Below, one piece after another: positions 34,588-42,405 of a stretch of DNA of 57,408 bases. The notes below the pieces were generated by a model that saw only the letters and a list, made by a program, of their open reading frames with translations, searched no databases and had not been told where the DNA came from. Where the stretch lies: positions 1 through 57,408 of the forward strand of contig JAGVMP010000002.1 in assembly GCA_020053735.1 (NCBI GenBank), given 5' to 3'. This stretch comes from Pseudomonadota bacterium (GTDB lineage Bacteria; Pseudomonadota; Gammaproteobacteria; Burkholderiales; Methylophilaceae). Every line of letters starts with the position of its first letter. Positions within the stretch are counted from its first letter, which is position 1. The position numbers and the translations under genes are program-made.

Positions 34588-35493
34588 TTAGCTTAATTTA
34601 ATATAAGTGATGAGTATCACCACAAATACTGCAAAGTGTATTGAACTCCAGTGTCGATACTGCTGACGCAAAGTTTGTGGCGATAGTGCAGAAATTAAAA
34701 ACAACTGCCCATTTTTTGGTTTGGTCAGCGTATACGTTTCATTATTCGCGTGCATTTGATGGCGTGCTTCAACTTCGCGGCGCGCCTCGGTTCTTGCAAG
34801 CTCCCATTCGTCCATATCAATTTGACCATTTAAGTTTTGATCAAAACTCCTAAGAAGTTTCGAAGGATTCTTTTTCCAAGAAATCAGCAGGTCTGTCGTA
34901 TCTTTTTCGATAGCCCTTGTTGTATTGTAATGATGCAAAGTATCTAAATAGCCAAGCAAATAGAGTGGTTTGCCTGCTGGCAAATACTCTTCTACATAAC
35001 GATGATCATTCTTAATATGCGTACGCTTTTCTGCATAAATCACTTCCGCACCAGCTGGGTTAACCATACATACGCCCGACTCATCCTGCAACTGAAATAA
35101 CTGCTTACTCTCAGTGTAGTTAAGCAGTCTATTGTCTGGCTTGTTAGTTTCAGGGTCGACCCGATTAGCATAGACATACGCGCGGTACCACACGCACGGA
35201 ATATCATGATAGGGTGTTTTAAAAAGCTTGGTGGTAGATGCAACACCTTGCAGTTCAATATAGCCTTGTGCTGCTGAAGCGATAGTGGAAGTGGGGGCTT
35301 CGGTGATTTTAAGCAATCTTGAATAGTTAAATAAGGAGATTAAAAGCGTTAAGCCAGTCGCGATTGCAAAAAGCACGCGCCATATTGGCGCTTCTGGCGA
35401 AGCAACGTACGACTGGAATGCTACAAACAGCATAGCGCACGCCAAAGCCAACGCAATCACGTTGATATTTTTACTATTCACGCCTTCAAACAT
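34588..35493 (-). CDS. GIDE-domain membrane protein with an EF-hand-like loop
   Basis: A 301-residue protein with two N-terminal membrane helices (about 10-32 and 40-58) and one near the C-terminus (about 285-300). The middle matches the GIDE domain (IELQGVASTTKLFKTPYHDI, then PCVWYR), as in E3-ligase-like MAPL/Mulan, without the RING finger. Residues about 220-232, DQNLNGQIDMDE, form an EF-hand-like calcium loop. It lies 20 bases after lemA, and GIDE-LemA pairing recurs across bacteria, suggesting a shared membrane function that is still unknown. Confidence 0.75.
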   Translation of the reverse strand: MFEGVNSKNINVIALALACAMLFVAFQSYVASPEAPIWRVLFAIATGLTLLISLFNYSRLLKITEAPTSTIASAAQGYIELQGVASTTKLFKTPYHDIPCVWYRAYVYANRVDPETNKPDNRLLNYTESKQLFQLQDESGVCMVNPAGAEVIYAEKRTHIKNDHRYVEEYLPAGKPLYLLGYLDTLHHYNTTRAIEKDTTDLLISWKKNPSKLLRSFDQNLNGQIDMDEWELARTEARREVEARHQMHANNETYTLTKPKNGQLFLISALSPQTLRQQYRHWSSIHFAVFVVILITYIKLS

Positions 35494-35513
35494 CTATTAC
35501 CAAACGCGTGCGG

Positions 35514-36074
35514 CTAGGCCTTAAATCGCTCGCTCACATCTACATCTTTTAATTCTACAGAGGCAAATCTGAGCATTTCTTTTCGCTCAAAATTAAAAAT
35601 GGCCGCCACAATTAAATCGGGAAATTGTGTGATCCTCACGTTGTTGTTATTCACAGAGTCATTATAAAACTCACGCCTATCTGCGATTTGATTTTCCAAA
35701 CCCGTAATACGTTGCTGCAAATTAACAAAGGTTTGGTCTGCCTTTAAATCTGGGTAGCCCTCAGCTACCGCATATAAGCCACCTAAACTGCTAGTGAGTG
35801 CTGACTCTGCTTTACTTAGACCTGCTACATCGTGTGTCTCACGCGCCGCATCAACCCCCATACGCGCACTAATCACTTTCTCTAAGGTTTGCGATTCATG
35901 CACCATATACACTTTGCAAGTATCAATAAGTTTTGGCAGTTCATCATTGCGCTGTTTTAACAGCACATCAATATTCGCCCAAGCTTTTTCTACGTTATTT
36001 TTAATGCTGACCAAACTGTTGTATGTCATGATGAAATAAATCAAAATTACGGCCAATACAATATAAAAAATCAT
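35514..36074 (-). CDS. lemA: LemA family protein
   Basis: A 186-residue protein with an N-terminal membrane helix (IVLAVILIYFIMTYNSLVSI), then long antiparallel helices of the LemA fold, including VEKAWANIDVLLKQRNDELP and the end QFPDLIVAAIFNF with RKE. The family is widespread and its function is not settled; a role in envelope homeostasis is suspected. It forms an operon with the GIDE protein. Confidence 0.92.
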   Translation of the reverse strand: MIFYIVLAVILIYFIMTYNSLVSIKNNVEKAWANIDVLLKQRNDELPKLIDTCKVYMVHESQTLEKVISARMGVDAARETHDVAGLSKAESALTSSLGGLYAVAEGYPDLKADQTFVNLQQRITGLENQIADRREFYNDSVNNNNVRITQFPDLIVAAIFNFERKEMLRFASVELKDVDVSERFKA

Positions 36075-36099
36075 GCACTATCCCCTTATTTATTATCGA

Positions 36100-37326
36100 T
36101 TACTGCTTTTCGCCAAAAAATTCAACGCCTACTTTCTCCCAATATCTTGAGAAGCGTTTTAAGCGCTTTTCACTCACTTCAGTTTCGGCAAATTTAGTTT
36201 CTGGCAGCCACTGTGTGTTAAACGGCTCCAGCAATGCCTTTACTTGTTGATTGGGCGTGTCTTGCGTAAAAACTTGCCCTACACCGCGCTCTTTAAGTAT
36301 GGTACCCGTGTCGCCTATCCACGTTTCAACATCTTGCAATTCACTTAAGCAATCAGCCACAAACTGCAAGCGTTTAAGCGGCCATTTTCCATGCAAAATA
36401 TCATCAAACACAAAAATCTTAGGCATAGACCTGCGTAGCAAAGGGTGTGCTGAGGACAGCATTTCATCATGCACAAAAATAGCGACTGCTCGATGCGTAG
36501 ACAGGGATATTCTTTCGGGCATTATAACGCGATGCGCCTTGGCTGGAGCAGCTGCAGCGCTTGAAAATAACTGCTCTTTTAACTGCTCGTAACTGGCGTC
36601 AAACGGGCATGTTACCTTGCAGTTAGCACAGTATTTATCGCCAGTGAAGCGACTTAAACTTTCTTTATTGAAGTAATAAGGCTTAGAACTAAACAGCGAT
36701 GCGACCCACTGCCATGAAAGATGGTTAGAAGCCTTGTCACCATCCAGCAAATAATTCTCAAACCAGTCGGCGGCCTCGCGCCAATCTACTTTAAGCCAAT
36801 GCACCACATAGGCCGCAAACCACATACGGCCATGATTATGCACATAACCTTCTAGGGTTAAATCACGAATGATGCCATCCATACACGGCAAGCCAGTGAT
36901 GCCTTGTCGGATAAAATCAGGCATCAGTTTATCGCCAAGCGCTACTTTAGGGTCTTCAATATCGCTAAAAATACCATTGCCTAACTGATACCACACACGC
37001 CGCCAGTAATCGCGCCAAGCTAACTCTTGTACAAATGTCTCGGCCTGCACACCATAACGACCACGCACATTATCAGACGCCTCTTTTAGGGTGATACAGC
37101 CATGCCGAAAATATGGGGAAAGCCGAGAAACTGAGCCATTTAAGAAGTTACGATTACGTCCGTAGGCATCTACATCGACGGTGTTAATGCGCTTTTGCGC
37201 CTCTTGTCTACCACCACGCCAGTCTTCTGACAAAGGTGCGCCAATCGCTTGCGGAAACATGCGGCGCATATATTGCAAGCGTTCTGAACGCTCGGCCGGT
37301 ATAACCAGTTTAAAAGATTTTGTCAT
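36100..37326 (-). CDS. photolyase/cryptochrome-like flavoprotein with apparent domain swap
   Basis: A 408-residue protein. The N-terminal half (about 40-265) resembles the FAD-binding region of photolyases: AYGRNRNFLNG, VSRLSPYFRHGCIT, FVQELAWRDYWRRVW, GYVHNHGRMWFA, LDGDKASNHLSWQW. CANCKVTCPF follows, possibly a metal or cluster site. The C-terminal segment (about 285-400: AVAIFVHDEMLS, KIFVFDDILHGKWPLKRLQF, ETWIGDTG) looks like the alpha/beta antenna domain that normally precedes the FAD domain. If so, the order is permuted. DNA repair or light signalling is possible; substrate unknown. Confidence 0.75.
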   Translation of the reverse strand: MTKSFKLVIPAERSERLQYMRRMFPQAIGAPLSEDWRGGRQEAQKRINTVDVDAYGRNRNFLNGSVSRLSPYFRHGCITLKEASDNVRGRYGVQAETFVQELAWRDYWRRVWYQLGNGIFSDIEDPKVALGDKLMPDFIRQGITGLPCMDGIIRDLTLEGYVHNHGRMWFAAYVVHWLKVDWREAADWFENYLLDGDKASNHLSWQWVASLFSSKPYYFNKESLSRFTGDKYCANCKVTCPFDASYEQLKEQLFSSAAAAPAKAHRVIMPERISLSTHRAVAIFVHDEMLSSAHPLLRRSMPKIFVFDDILHGKWPLKRLQFVADCLSELQDVETWIGDTGTILKERGVGQVFTQDTPNQQVKALLEPFNTQWLPETKFAETEVSEKRLKRFSRYWEKVGVEFFGEKQ

Positions 37327-37532
37327 TTAAAATATTCGGCAGTCATCTTTAATATCAATAGTTTACACTTATTTTATAAGTTTATTTCGAGAATATTCTT
37401 TCCATTATAGTTATTCGTTTCCGCATTGCAATACTTATCCTTTTAGCTGCAGGATAATTGTTTTTCCTCAAATCTAATAAATTAATGCTAAGATATTTCT
37501 GATACATCATTCACTACTTTTATGAGGTAAGC

Positions 37533-37976
37533 ATGCTAGACGCAATGTGGATTTGGGGCGCGATTGGCCTAATTTTATTGGCGGCAGAGATGGCCACAGG
37601 CACTATTTATTTATTATGGTTTGGCGTTTCCGCACTGAGTGTGGCTATTGCTGTGTGGATGTTCCCAAATGTTGCGCTGGCATTGCAATTTGTGATGTTT
37701 GCAGCACTATCTATCAGTTCACTTGCCATTTGGAAGCTGAATTACAAAAAAACTGAAACACACTCAAGAGTAGGCCAAGCACAAGGTGAGGAAATTGGCC
37801 GCGTGGGTGAAGTAACCAAAACGTGTGGCCCAAATCAAACTGGTGCGATTATGTTTGCACAGGGCCTAATGGGTAGCCGCGAGTGGCCTGCCATTGCCAA
37901 TGAAATCATCGAAACAGGTACCAGTGCTTCAGTAGTTGCGGTAGAAGGTAACACGTTACGTATTAAGATTATTTAA
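37533..37976 (+). CDS. NfeD family membrane protein
   Basis: A 147-residue protein with two to three N-terminal transmembrane helices and a C-terminal OB-fold domain (GEEIGRVGEVTKTCGPN through VVAVEGNTLRIKII). NfeD proteins work with stomatin/SPFH partners in membrane-domain organisation or quality control; the next gene, 18 bases downstream, is such a partner. It is the short NfeD1b-type, without a ClpP-like protease. Confidence 0.92.
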   Translation: MLDAMWIWGAIGLILLAAEMATGTIYLLWFGVSALSVAIAVWMFPNVALALQFVMFAALSISSLAIWKLNYKKTETHSRVGQAQGEEIGRVGEVTKTCGPNQTGAIMFAQGLMGSREWPAIANEIIETGTSASVVAVEGNTLRIKII

Positions 37977-37994
37977 TTATTTAAGGGAAGTAAA

Positions 37995-38837
37995 ATGGAG
38001 ATTTTTAGCTTAGTACTGATATTTTTAGCCATTGTTGGCATATTCAAGGGTGTCAGAATCGTTCCACAAGGTGAAGAATGGGTAGTAGAAAGACTAGGGA
38101 AATTTGCGGGCGTATTAAGCCCAGGTTTACATGTCATTAACCCGGTATTTAGCCGCGTAAGCTACAAGGTCACCACCAAAGATATTATTTTAGAAATACC
38201 GCAACAAGAAGTGATTACGGCCGATAACGCAGTGATTCTAGCCAATGCAGTGGCGTTTATTAAAGTCAGCAATATTGAGCGCGCCGTGTATGGCATTGAA
38301 AATTTCCGTGAAGCCATGCGCAATATGGTGCAAACGAACTTGCGTTCTATTATTGGCGGTATGGAATTAAACCATGCATTAACTTCGCGCGACCGCATTA
38401 AAACCGAGCTCAAACAAGCGATTGCCGATGAAGCGTTGGACTGGGGTTTAACCGTAAAATCAGTTGAGATTCAAGATATTAAACCATCTAATAATATGCA
38501 AGAGGCCATGGAACGCCAAGCCGCAGCAGAGCGTGAGCGTGTGGCGGTGGTTACTGAGGCGGAAGGCGCCAAACAATCACTTATTTTAAACGCAGAAGCT
38601 CGTTTAGAAGCGGCACGGAAAGATGCAGAAGCACAAATGGTAGCTGCCAAGGCATCAGCAGAGTCGATTAAATTTATCTCAGATGCAGTGAAAGAAAACA
38701 ACACTTCTGCCACGTTCTTATTGGGTGATCGCTACATTACTGCCATGCAAAAATTGGCCAGTTCCACCAATAGCAAAATTGTGATTGTGCCAGGAGATTT
38801 AGTCAGCGCGGTGAAAAACTTGGTTGGCGGTAAATAA
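37995..38837 (+). CDS. SPFH/band 7 (stomatin-like) protein
   Basis: A 280-residue protein. An N-terminal hydrophobic hairpin (about 3-20) precedes an SPFH domain (VPQGEEWVVERLGKFAGVL, then GLHVINPVF; ITADNAVILANAVAFIKVS) and a coiled-coil C-terminus rich in Ala/Glu (about 180-235). Such slipin or QmcA-like proteins form oligomeric scaffolds at the inner membrane. Co-transcribed with the NfeD gene. AAGGGAAG precedes the ATG. Confidence 0.94.
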   Translation: MEIFSLVLIFLAIVGIFKGVRIVPQGEEWVVERLGKFAGVLSPGLHVINPVFSRVSYKVTTKDIILEIPQQEVITADNAVILANAVAFIKVSNIERAVYGIENFREAMRNMVQTNLRSIIGGMELNHALTSRDRIKTELKQAIADEALDWGLTVKSVEIQDIKPSNNMQEAMERQAAAERERVAVVTEAEGAKQSLILNAEARLEAARKDAEAQMVAAKASAESIKFISDAVKENNTSATFLLGDRYITAMQKLASSTNSKIVIVPGDLVSAVKNLVGGK

Positions 38838-38928
38838 CCACAAAGCGCATTATCCGCATGACTGAAAATGCTGCTCTGCAAGCCGCATGGGTATTGGCTC
38901 TCAGGGCAGTGTTTTTAAAGTTATATAA

Positions 38929-39672
38929 CTAAGCGCACACCGCACATTTAGGGTCGCGCGCAAATTTGATTGTCCGCCACTCCATACTTAGCGCATCTAG
39001 CAATAACAATCGTCCCTGCAAACTCTCACCAATATTCATTAATAACTTTAACGCCTCTGCTGCTTGCGTGGTGCCAATCATGCCTACCAGGGGCGCAAAT
39101 ACCCCATTTTCAGTACAACGCATTTCTTGGTCACTCCCTGTGTCTGGGAACAAGCAATGGTAACACGGGCTAGCTTCATGCCTAAAATCGTACACTGTAA
39201 TTTGCCCCTCAAACCGCACTGCTGCGCCAGAAACCAGCGGCTTTTTAAGCGCAAAACACACGCGGTTTAGCGCATAACGCGTGGCAAAATTATCACTGCA
39301 ATCAATCACTACATCTGCATCTGCTGCCAATATTTTAAATTCGTCCTCGGTAGATTTTTGCTGCACGGTTTGCACATTCACTTCAGGGTTAATTTCGTAA
39401 ATAGTCTGCTGCGCAGAGAGCGCTTTATTGGTACCAACACTTTGCGTGGTGTGAATAATCTGCCGCTGTAAATTGGTTAAATCTACCGTATCAAAATCAC
39501 AAATAGTGAGCTTACCTACGCCAGAAGCCGCTAAATATAAGGCCACTGGCGCACCTAAACCACCCGCACCTACAATTAATGCGTGGCTTTTTGTTAGCTT
39601 TTCCTGGCCCGAATATTCAACTTGTGGCAATAGAATATGGCGGCTATAACGAAGGAGTTGCTTGTCGTTCAT
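38929..39672 (-). CDS. moeB: MoeB/ThiF-family adenylyltransferase
   Basis: A 247-residue E1-like enzyme. The ATP site is VGAGGLGAPVALYLAASGVG; the conserved CSDNFATRY and two CxxC pairs (SPCYHCLF and the C-terminal KCAVCA, for zinc) are present. It activates the C-terminus of a sulfur carrier such as MoaD or ThiS. Its ATG follows directly on the stop of the pilin gene upstream, so it is probably the tail of the pilus operon although unrelated in function. Confidence 0.9.
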   Translation of the reverse strand: MNDKQLLRYSRHILLPQVEYSGQEKLTKSHALIVGAGGLGAPVALYLAASGVGKLTICDFDTVDLTNLQRQIIHTTQSVGTNKALSAQQTIYEINPEVNVQTVQQKSTEDEFKILAADADVVIDCSDNFATRYALNRVCFALKKPLVSGAAVRFEGQITVYDFRHEASPCYHCLFPDTGSDQEMRCTENGVFAPLVGMIGTTQAAEALKLLMNIGESLQGRLLLLDALSMEWRTIKFARDPKCAVCA

Positions 39673-40314
39673 TTAAGGAAGCTTACCAACACTTACCATT
39701 CTATTCATCAATACGTTTGTAGAAATCCAAACTACAATATCGTCAAACCCGCCTGTGGCAAAATCATGACTAACAAAATCTTTATCGCCATCAACATTTT
39801 CCTGCTCGTCTAAACCAGCTGGGGGTATGACAGCGCCATTTTGTCCAGTTGAAAATATGACCAGCGGCACGTTACTGGCTTCAGTGCCACTGCAAGCACT
39901 TGTTGTACAAACCCTTATTAATCCTGCACCCGAGCCTGTAGTCGTTAATAGAAATGTTGTACTAAAAGCATTATTAACTTGATATTGATAACGTCTACCC
40001 CATGGATCAAGTTGTTTGGTATCCAATGTAGCCCAAGGTACGTTTCCTCCAGATGTAGAAGTTGCATTGGTGTTTGCACATCCATCATCTGTGCCATTAC
40101 CATCAGTATCTGGGCAAGGCAATCTGCCGTTAATCACAGCAAAACCTAATAAAGCCTCCTTGATTTCTAATAAGTCTCTACGAACTTCCGCATTGCGACT
40201 TTGCTCAAGTTGTGCAGCTAGAGGTATAAGAAATGCACTAATGAGCAAGCCGAGTATCACCAGCACAATTGCCATCTCTACTAATGTGAAACCAGATTTA
40301 TATAACTTATTCAT
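39673..40314 (-). CDS. type IV pilin-like protein with N-terminal methylation motif
   Basis: A 213-residue prepilin. The leader and signature are KSGFTLVEMAIVLVILGLLI, with cleavage after G and the conserved Glu5. The globular part has GRLPCPDTDGNGTDDGCAN, a DxDGNGxDD calcium-loop-like motif, then VPWATLDTKQLDPWGRRYQY. It is a likely pilin or pseudopilin of the MSHA-like machine encoded upstream. Its structure parallels the next gene (LPCP/FPCP then LPW and Y segments), suggesting ancestral duplication. The prepilin peptidase is not in the window. Confidence 0.88.
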   Translation of the reverse strand: MNKLYKSGFTLVEMAIVLVILGLLISAFLIPLAAQLEQSRNAEVRRDLLEIKEALLGFAVINGRLPCPDTDGNGTDDGCANTNATSTSGGNVPWATLDTKQLDPWGRRYQYQVNNAFSTTFLLTTTGSGAGLIRVCTTSACSGTEASNVPLVIFSTGQNGAVIPPAGLDEQENVDGDKDFVSHDFATGGFDDIVVWISTNVLMNRMVSVGKLP

Positions 40315-40315
40315 A

Positions 40316-41275
40316 TCAAGGAACAGTCAACGTCTCGCCATTTAGGGTGGTCATTGTTACTACTTGCCTGTCAGCAGAAATTTGATAGTTTATTAATGGC
40401 ATCCAATTATTATTAACTAAAATACTTTTTATCCTAGTGTTAAAGAATAAATTGTCTGGGTCAGTATTATTCATACCTTCATAAGATGGAGACCCCACAA
40501 GCTCGGCTAAATTTACGATGCCATCGTTGTCCGTATCTGCAAATGGAAAGTTATTTGCCCCTTGACTGGAATAATACCTAACAAGGCCTTGAGTGCTATC
40601 ACCACGCACTTCTCTCAAAATTCTTCTTTCTATCAATTGAAACAACTCTGCTTGGGTAACTAGAATTGACACATCATTAAATGCACCCATTGCACCCATA
40701 GTTACAAAACTAGTATCTCCATCATTATTAGTTAAGTCTAAGTAATTAGAGACAGCGAGTGTTGATCTATTTTGACCAGATAGTGCGAATCCCGAGGAAA
40801 ATATAATAGCTACCGCTGCATTCGCATTTCCATTTACGGTTAGCTGCCCTAACGTATTAGAGTTGATAGGCGTGTTTCGAAAACCTGGTGACAAAACATA
40901 CCAAAGTTTATCACCATTACCGTCACGTATATCGCCCAATCCTAAACTACGCCAAGGCAATCTGCCCACAACTGGCAATGCAGAATTGCAACTACTTAAG
41001 GAGGAGCCTTCATTTGGCGTTCCTATCAAGCTAGTATCTTCTGGGCAAGGAAACTGACCAGGCTTTGCTGTAGAGGGCGGGTCAGAAGTTTCTCGCATTA
41101 CAGACCAACCTAGTAAAGCACTTTTTGCATCAAAAAGTGCTTTTGCAGTTTTATCTTTTTTTATTGCCTCTAACTGTTTACCATTTAAATTATTAAATAT
41201 AAACCCAAGAACTAGTAAAGAAATTACTACCGCAAAAATAATTAAAGTTGCACCTTTCTGGCTAAGTTTTCGCAT
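40316..41275 (-). CDS. large pilin-like protein lacking Glu5
   Basis: A 319-residue protein starting MRKLSQKGATLIIFAVVISL. A prepilin-type leader ends KG, but the residue-5 position is not Glu (ATLII), as in GspK-like minor pseudopilins. The body has GQFPCPEDTS and GRLPWRSLGLGDIRDGNG like the neighbour pilin, and a thrombospondin-3-like calcium loop ADTDNDGIVNLAELVG near 245-260. It may sit at the pilus tip. It ends two bases before the neighbour pilin starts. Confidence 0.75.
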   Translation of the reverse strand: MRKLSQKGATLIIFAVVISLLVLGFIFNNLNGKQLEAIKKDKTAKALFDAKSALLGWSVMRETSDPPSTAKPGQFPCPEDTSLIGTPNEGSSLSSCNSALPVVGRLPWRSLGLGDIRDGNGDKLWYVLSPGFRNTPINSNTLGQLTVNGNANAAVAIIFSSGFALSGQNRSTLAVSNYLDLTNNDGDTSFVTMGAMGAFNDVSILVTQAELFQLIERRILREVRGDSTQGLVRYYSSQGANNFPFADTDNDGIVNLAELVGSPSYEGMNNTDPDNLFFNTRIKSILVNNNWMPLINYQISADRQVVTMTTLNGETLTVP

Positions 41276-41280
41276 AGAGC

Positions 41281-41766
41281 TTAGTCACCAATAGTGCCAA
41301 CATCACCTTGTGCCGCATTGTTTCTTGCCTCGCGCACGCGACCTGTTTCTGGGTCGTACACTTGGCCGGCTTTTAAATTAAGTTGCTTGCCGTTACCCGA
41401 TAACTTTAATGGCACTCGGTTGCTATCCTCACGCAAACTGCCCACTGCAACATCTTGGTTGCGCGAATTTTCTTGCAGGGCTTGATCGTTTACCCACACC
41501 GTACCTTGTTTACCATCGTTACGTTTTACATAGCCCTGTAAATTAACCGCATCAGGAAGTACTATAGGCGAGGCTTCTAGATTGTCTACTGGCGCATCAA
41601 CAACAGTTGGCGCGATTAATTTTTTCTTGGTTTGGCGTAAATGATCTAAGTTACTACGCTCAGCTGGCGAGGTAAACAGGCGGCCAATCGGCTCAGCCGC
41701 TAGTGCTAATTGAACAGAAACTAGTTGACTGTAAAAAAATAAGCTGACAATTAAAAATTTCATCAC
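41281..41766 (-). CDS. periplasmic pilus accessory protein (MshK/PilP-like)
   Basis: A 161-residue exported protein: signal peptide MMKFLIVSLFFYSQLVSVQL with cleavage near LALAA, then a small domain (NLQGYVKRNDGKQGTVWVND and LKAGQVYDPETGRVRE) resembling MshK. Its start overlaps the upstream gene by four bases (ATGA). PilP/MshK proteins connect the inner membrane complex with the secretin. I rely on location and layout more than on sequence, so the assignment is moderate. Confidence 0.65.
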   Translation of the reverse strand: MMKFLIVSLFFYSQLVSVQLALAAEPIGRLFTSPAERSNLDHLRQTKKKLIAPTVVDAPVDNLEASPIVLPDAVNLQGYVKRNDGKQGTVWVNDQALQENSRNQDVAVGSLREDSNRVPLKLSGNGKQLNLKAGQVYDPETGRVREARNNAAQGDVGTIGD

Positions 41767-42395
41767 AATGCCCCGGCTGTTGTGGTACTAGAAAGCTGTG
41801 GGTCGCGTAAAGTAAGCCAATCTATTTCGCACTCTGCTTGCATATTTGCTGCAATGTTTTTTGTATTAACTACCGCGCCAATCGGGCGTTGTATTTTGCA
41901 GTCGCGCACAATAAACGGCGTGGTTTGCTCGTGCAAACCATCAATAATTGCCAGCATATCACCCTCGTGCAACATATCCAGCTTTAGGCTCATGACCGAT
42001 CGGTTTAACCTAAAACTACCCAAGTTAGGTAGAAAACTAGGCTTGTAGGCTTCTTGCAGGCCGATACTGTAATCTATGCTAAATAATTTGTATTTGGAAT
42101 GAATGTTACGCAACGCTTCTATCCATTCTATTCGCCGCTCTTCGCCAACAAAGCCATTTGCCAGCAAATCGTTATATACGGGCAAATATTTTATGATGGT
42201 TTCTTTTTCTAACCCGGATGACTGAAATTTCTGCCTCGCCTGGTTGAGCATATTTTGCTGCGTTTGTAAGGCAGTTTCATTTTTCTCGCGATATTGGTCA
42301 GCAAAGCTAACTAGCAGTCCCACAACTATTAATGAAGCTCCCAACCCTATAATGGGATAACGTAACTTTCGCCAATCTTGTTGATTTAAACTCAT
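41763..42395 (-). CDS. pilus inner membrane protein (PilO/MshJ-like)
   Basis: A 210-residue protein with one N-terminal membrane helix (YPIIGLGASLIVVGLLVSFA), a periplasmic coiled coil (QYREKNETALQTQQ onward) and a ferredoxin-like domain, the PilO layout. It presumably forms the alignment subcomplex with the PilM/N-like protein encoded upstream. Position between PilN-like and MshK-like genes matches msh operons. Sequence similarity to characterised PilO is not obvious by eye. Confidence 0.65.
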   Translation of the reverse strand: MSLNQQDWRKLRYPIIGLGASLIVVGLLVSFADQYREKNETALQTQQNMLNQARQKFQSSGLEKETIIKYLPVYNDLLANGFVGEERRIEWIEALRNIHSKYKLFSIDYSIGLQEAYKPSFLPNLGSFRLNRSVMSLKLDMLHEGDMLAIIDGLHEQTTPFIVRDCKIQRPIGAVVNTKNIAANMQAECEIDWLTLRDPQLSSTTTAGAL

Positions 42396-42405
42396 ATAAA
42401 GTTAC

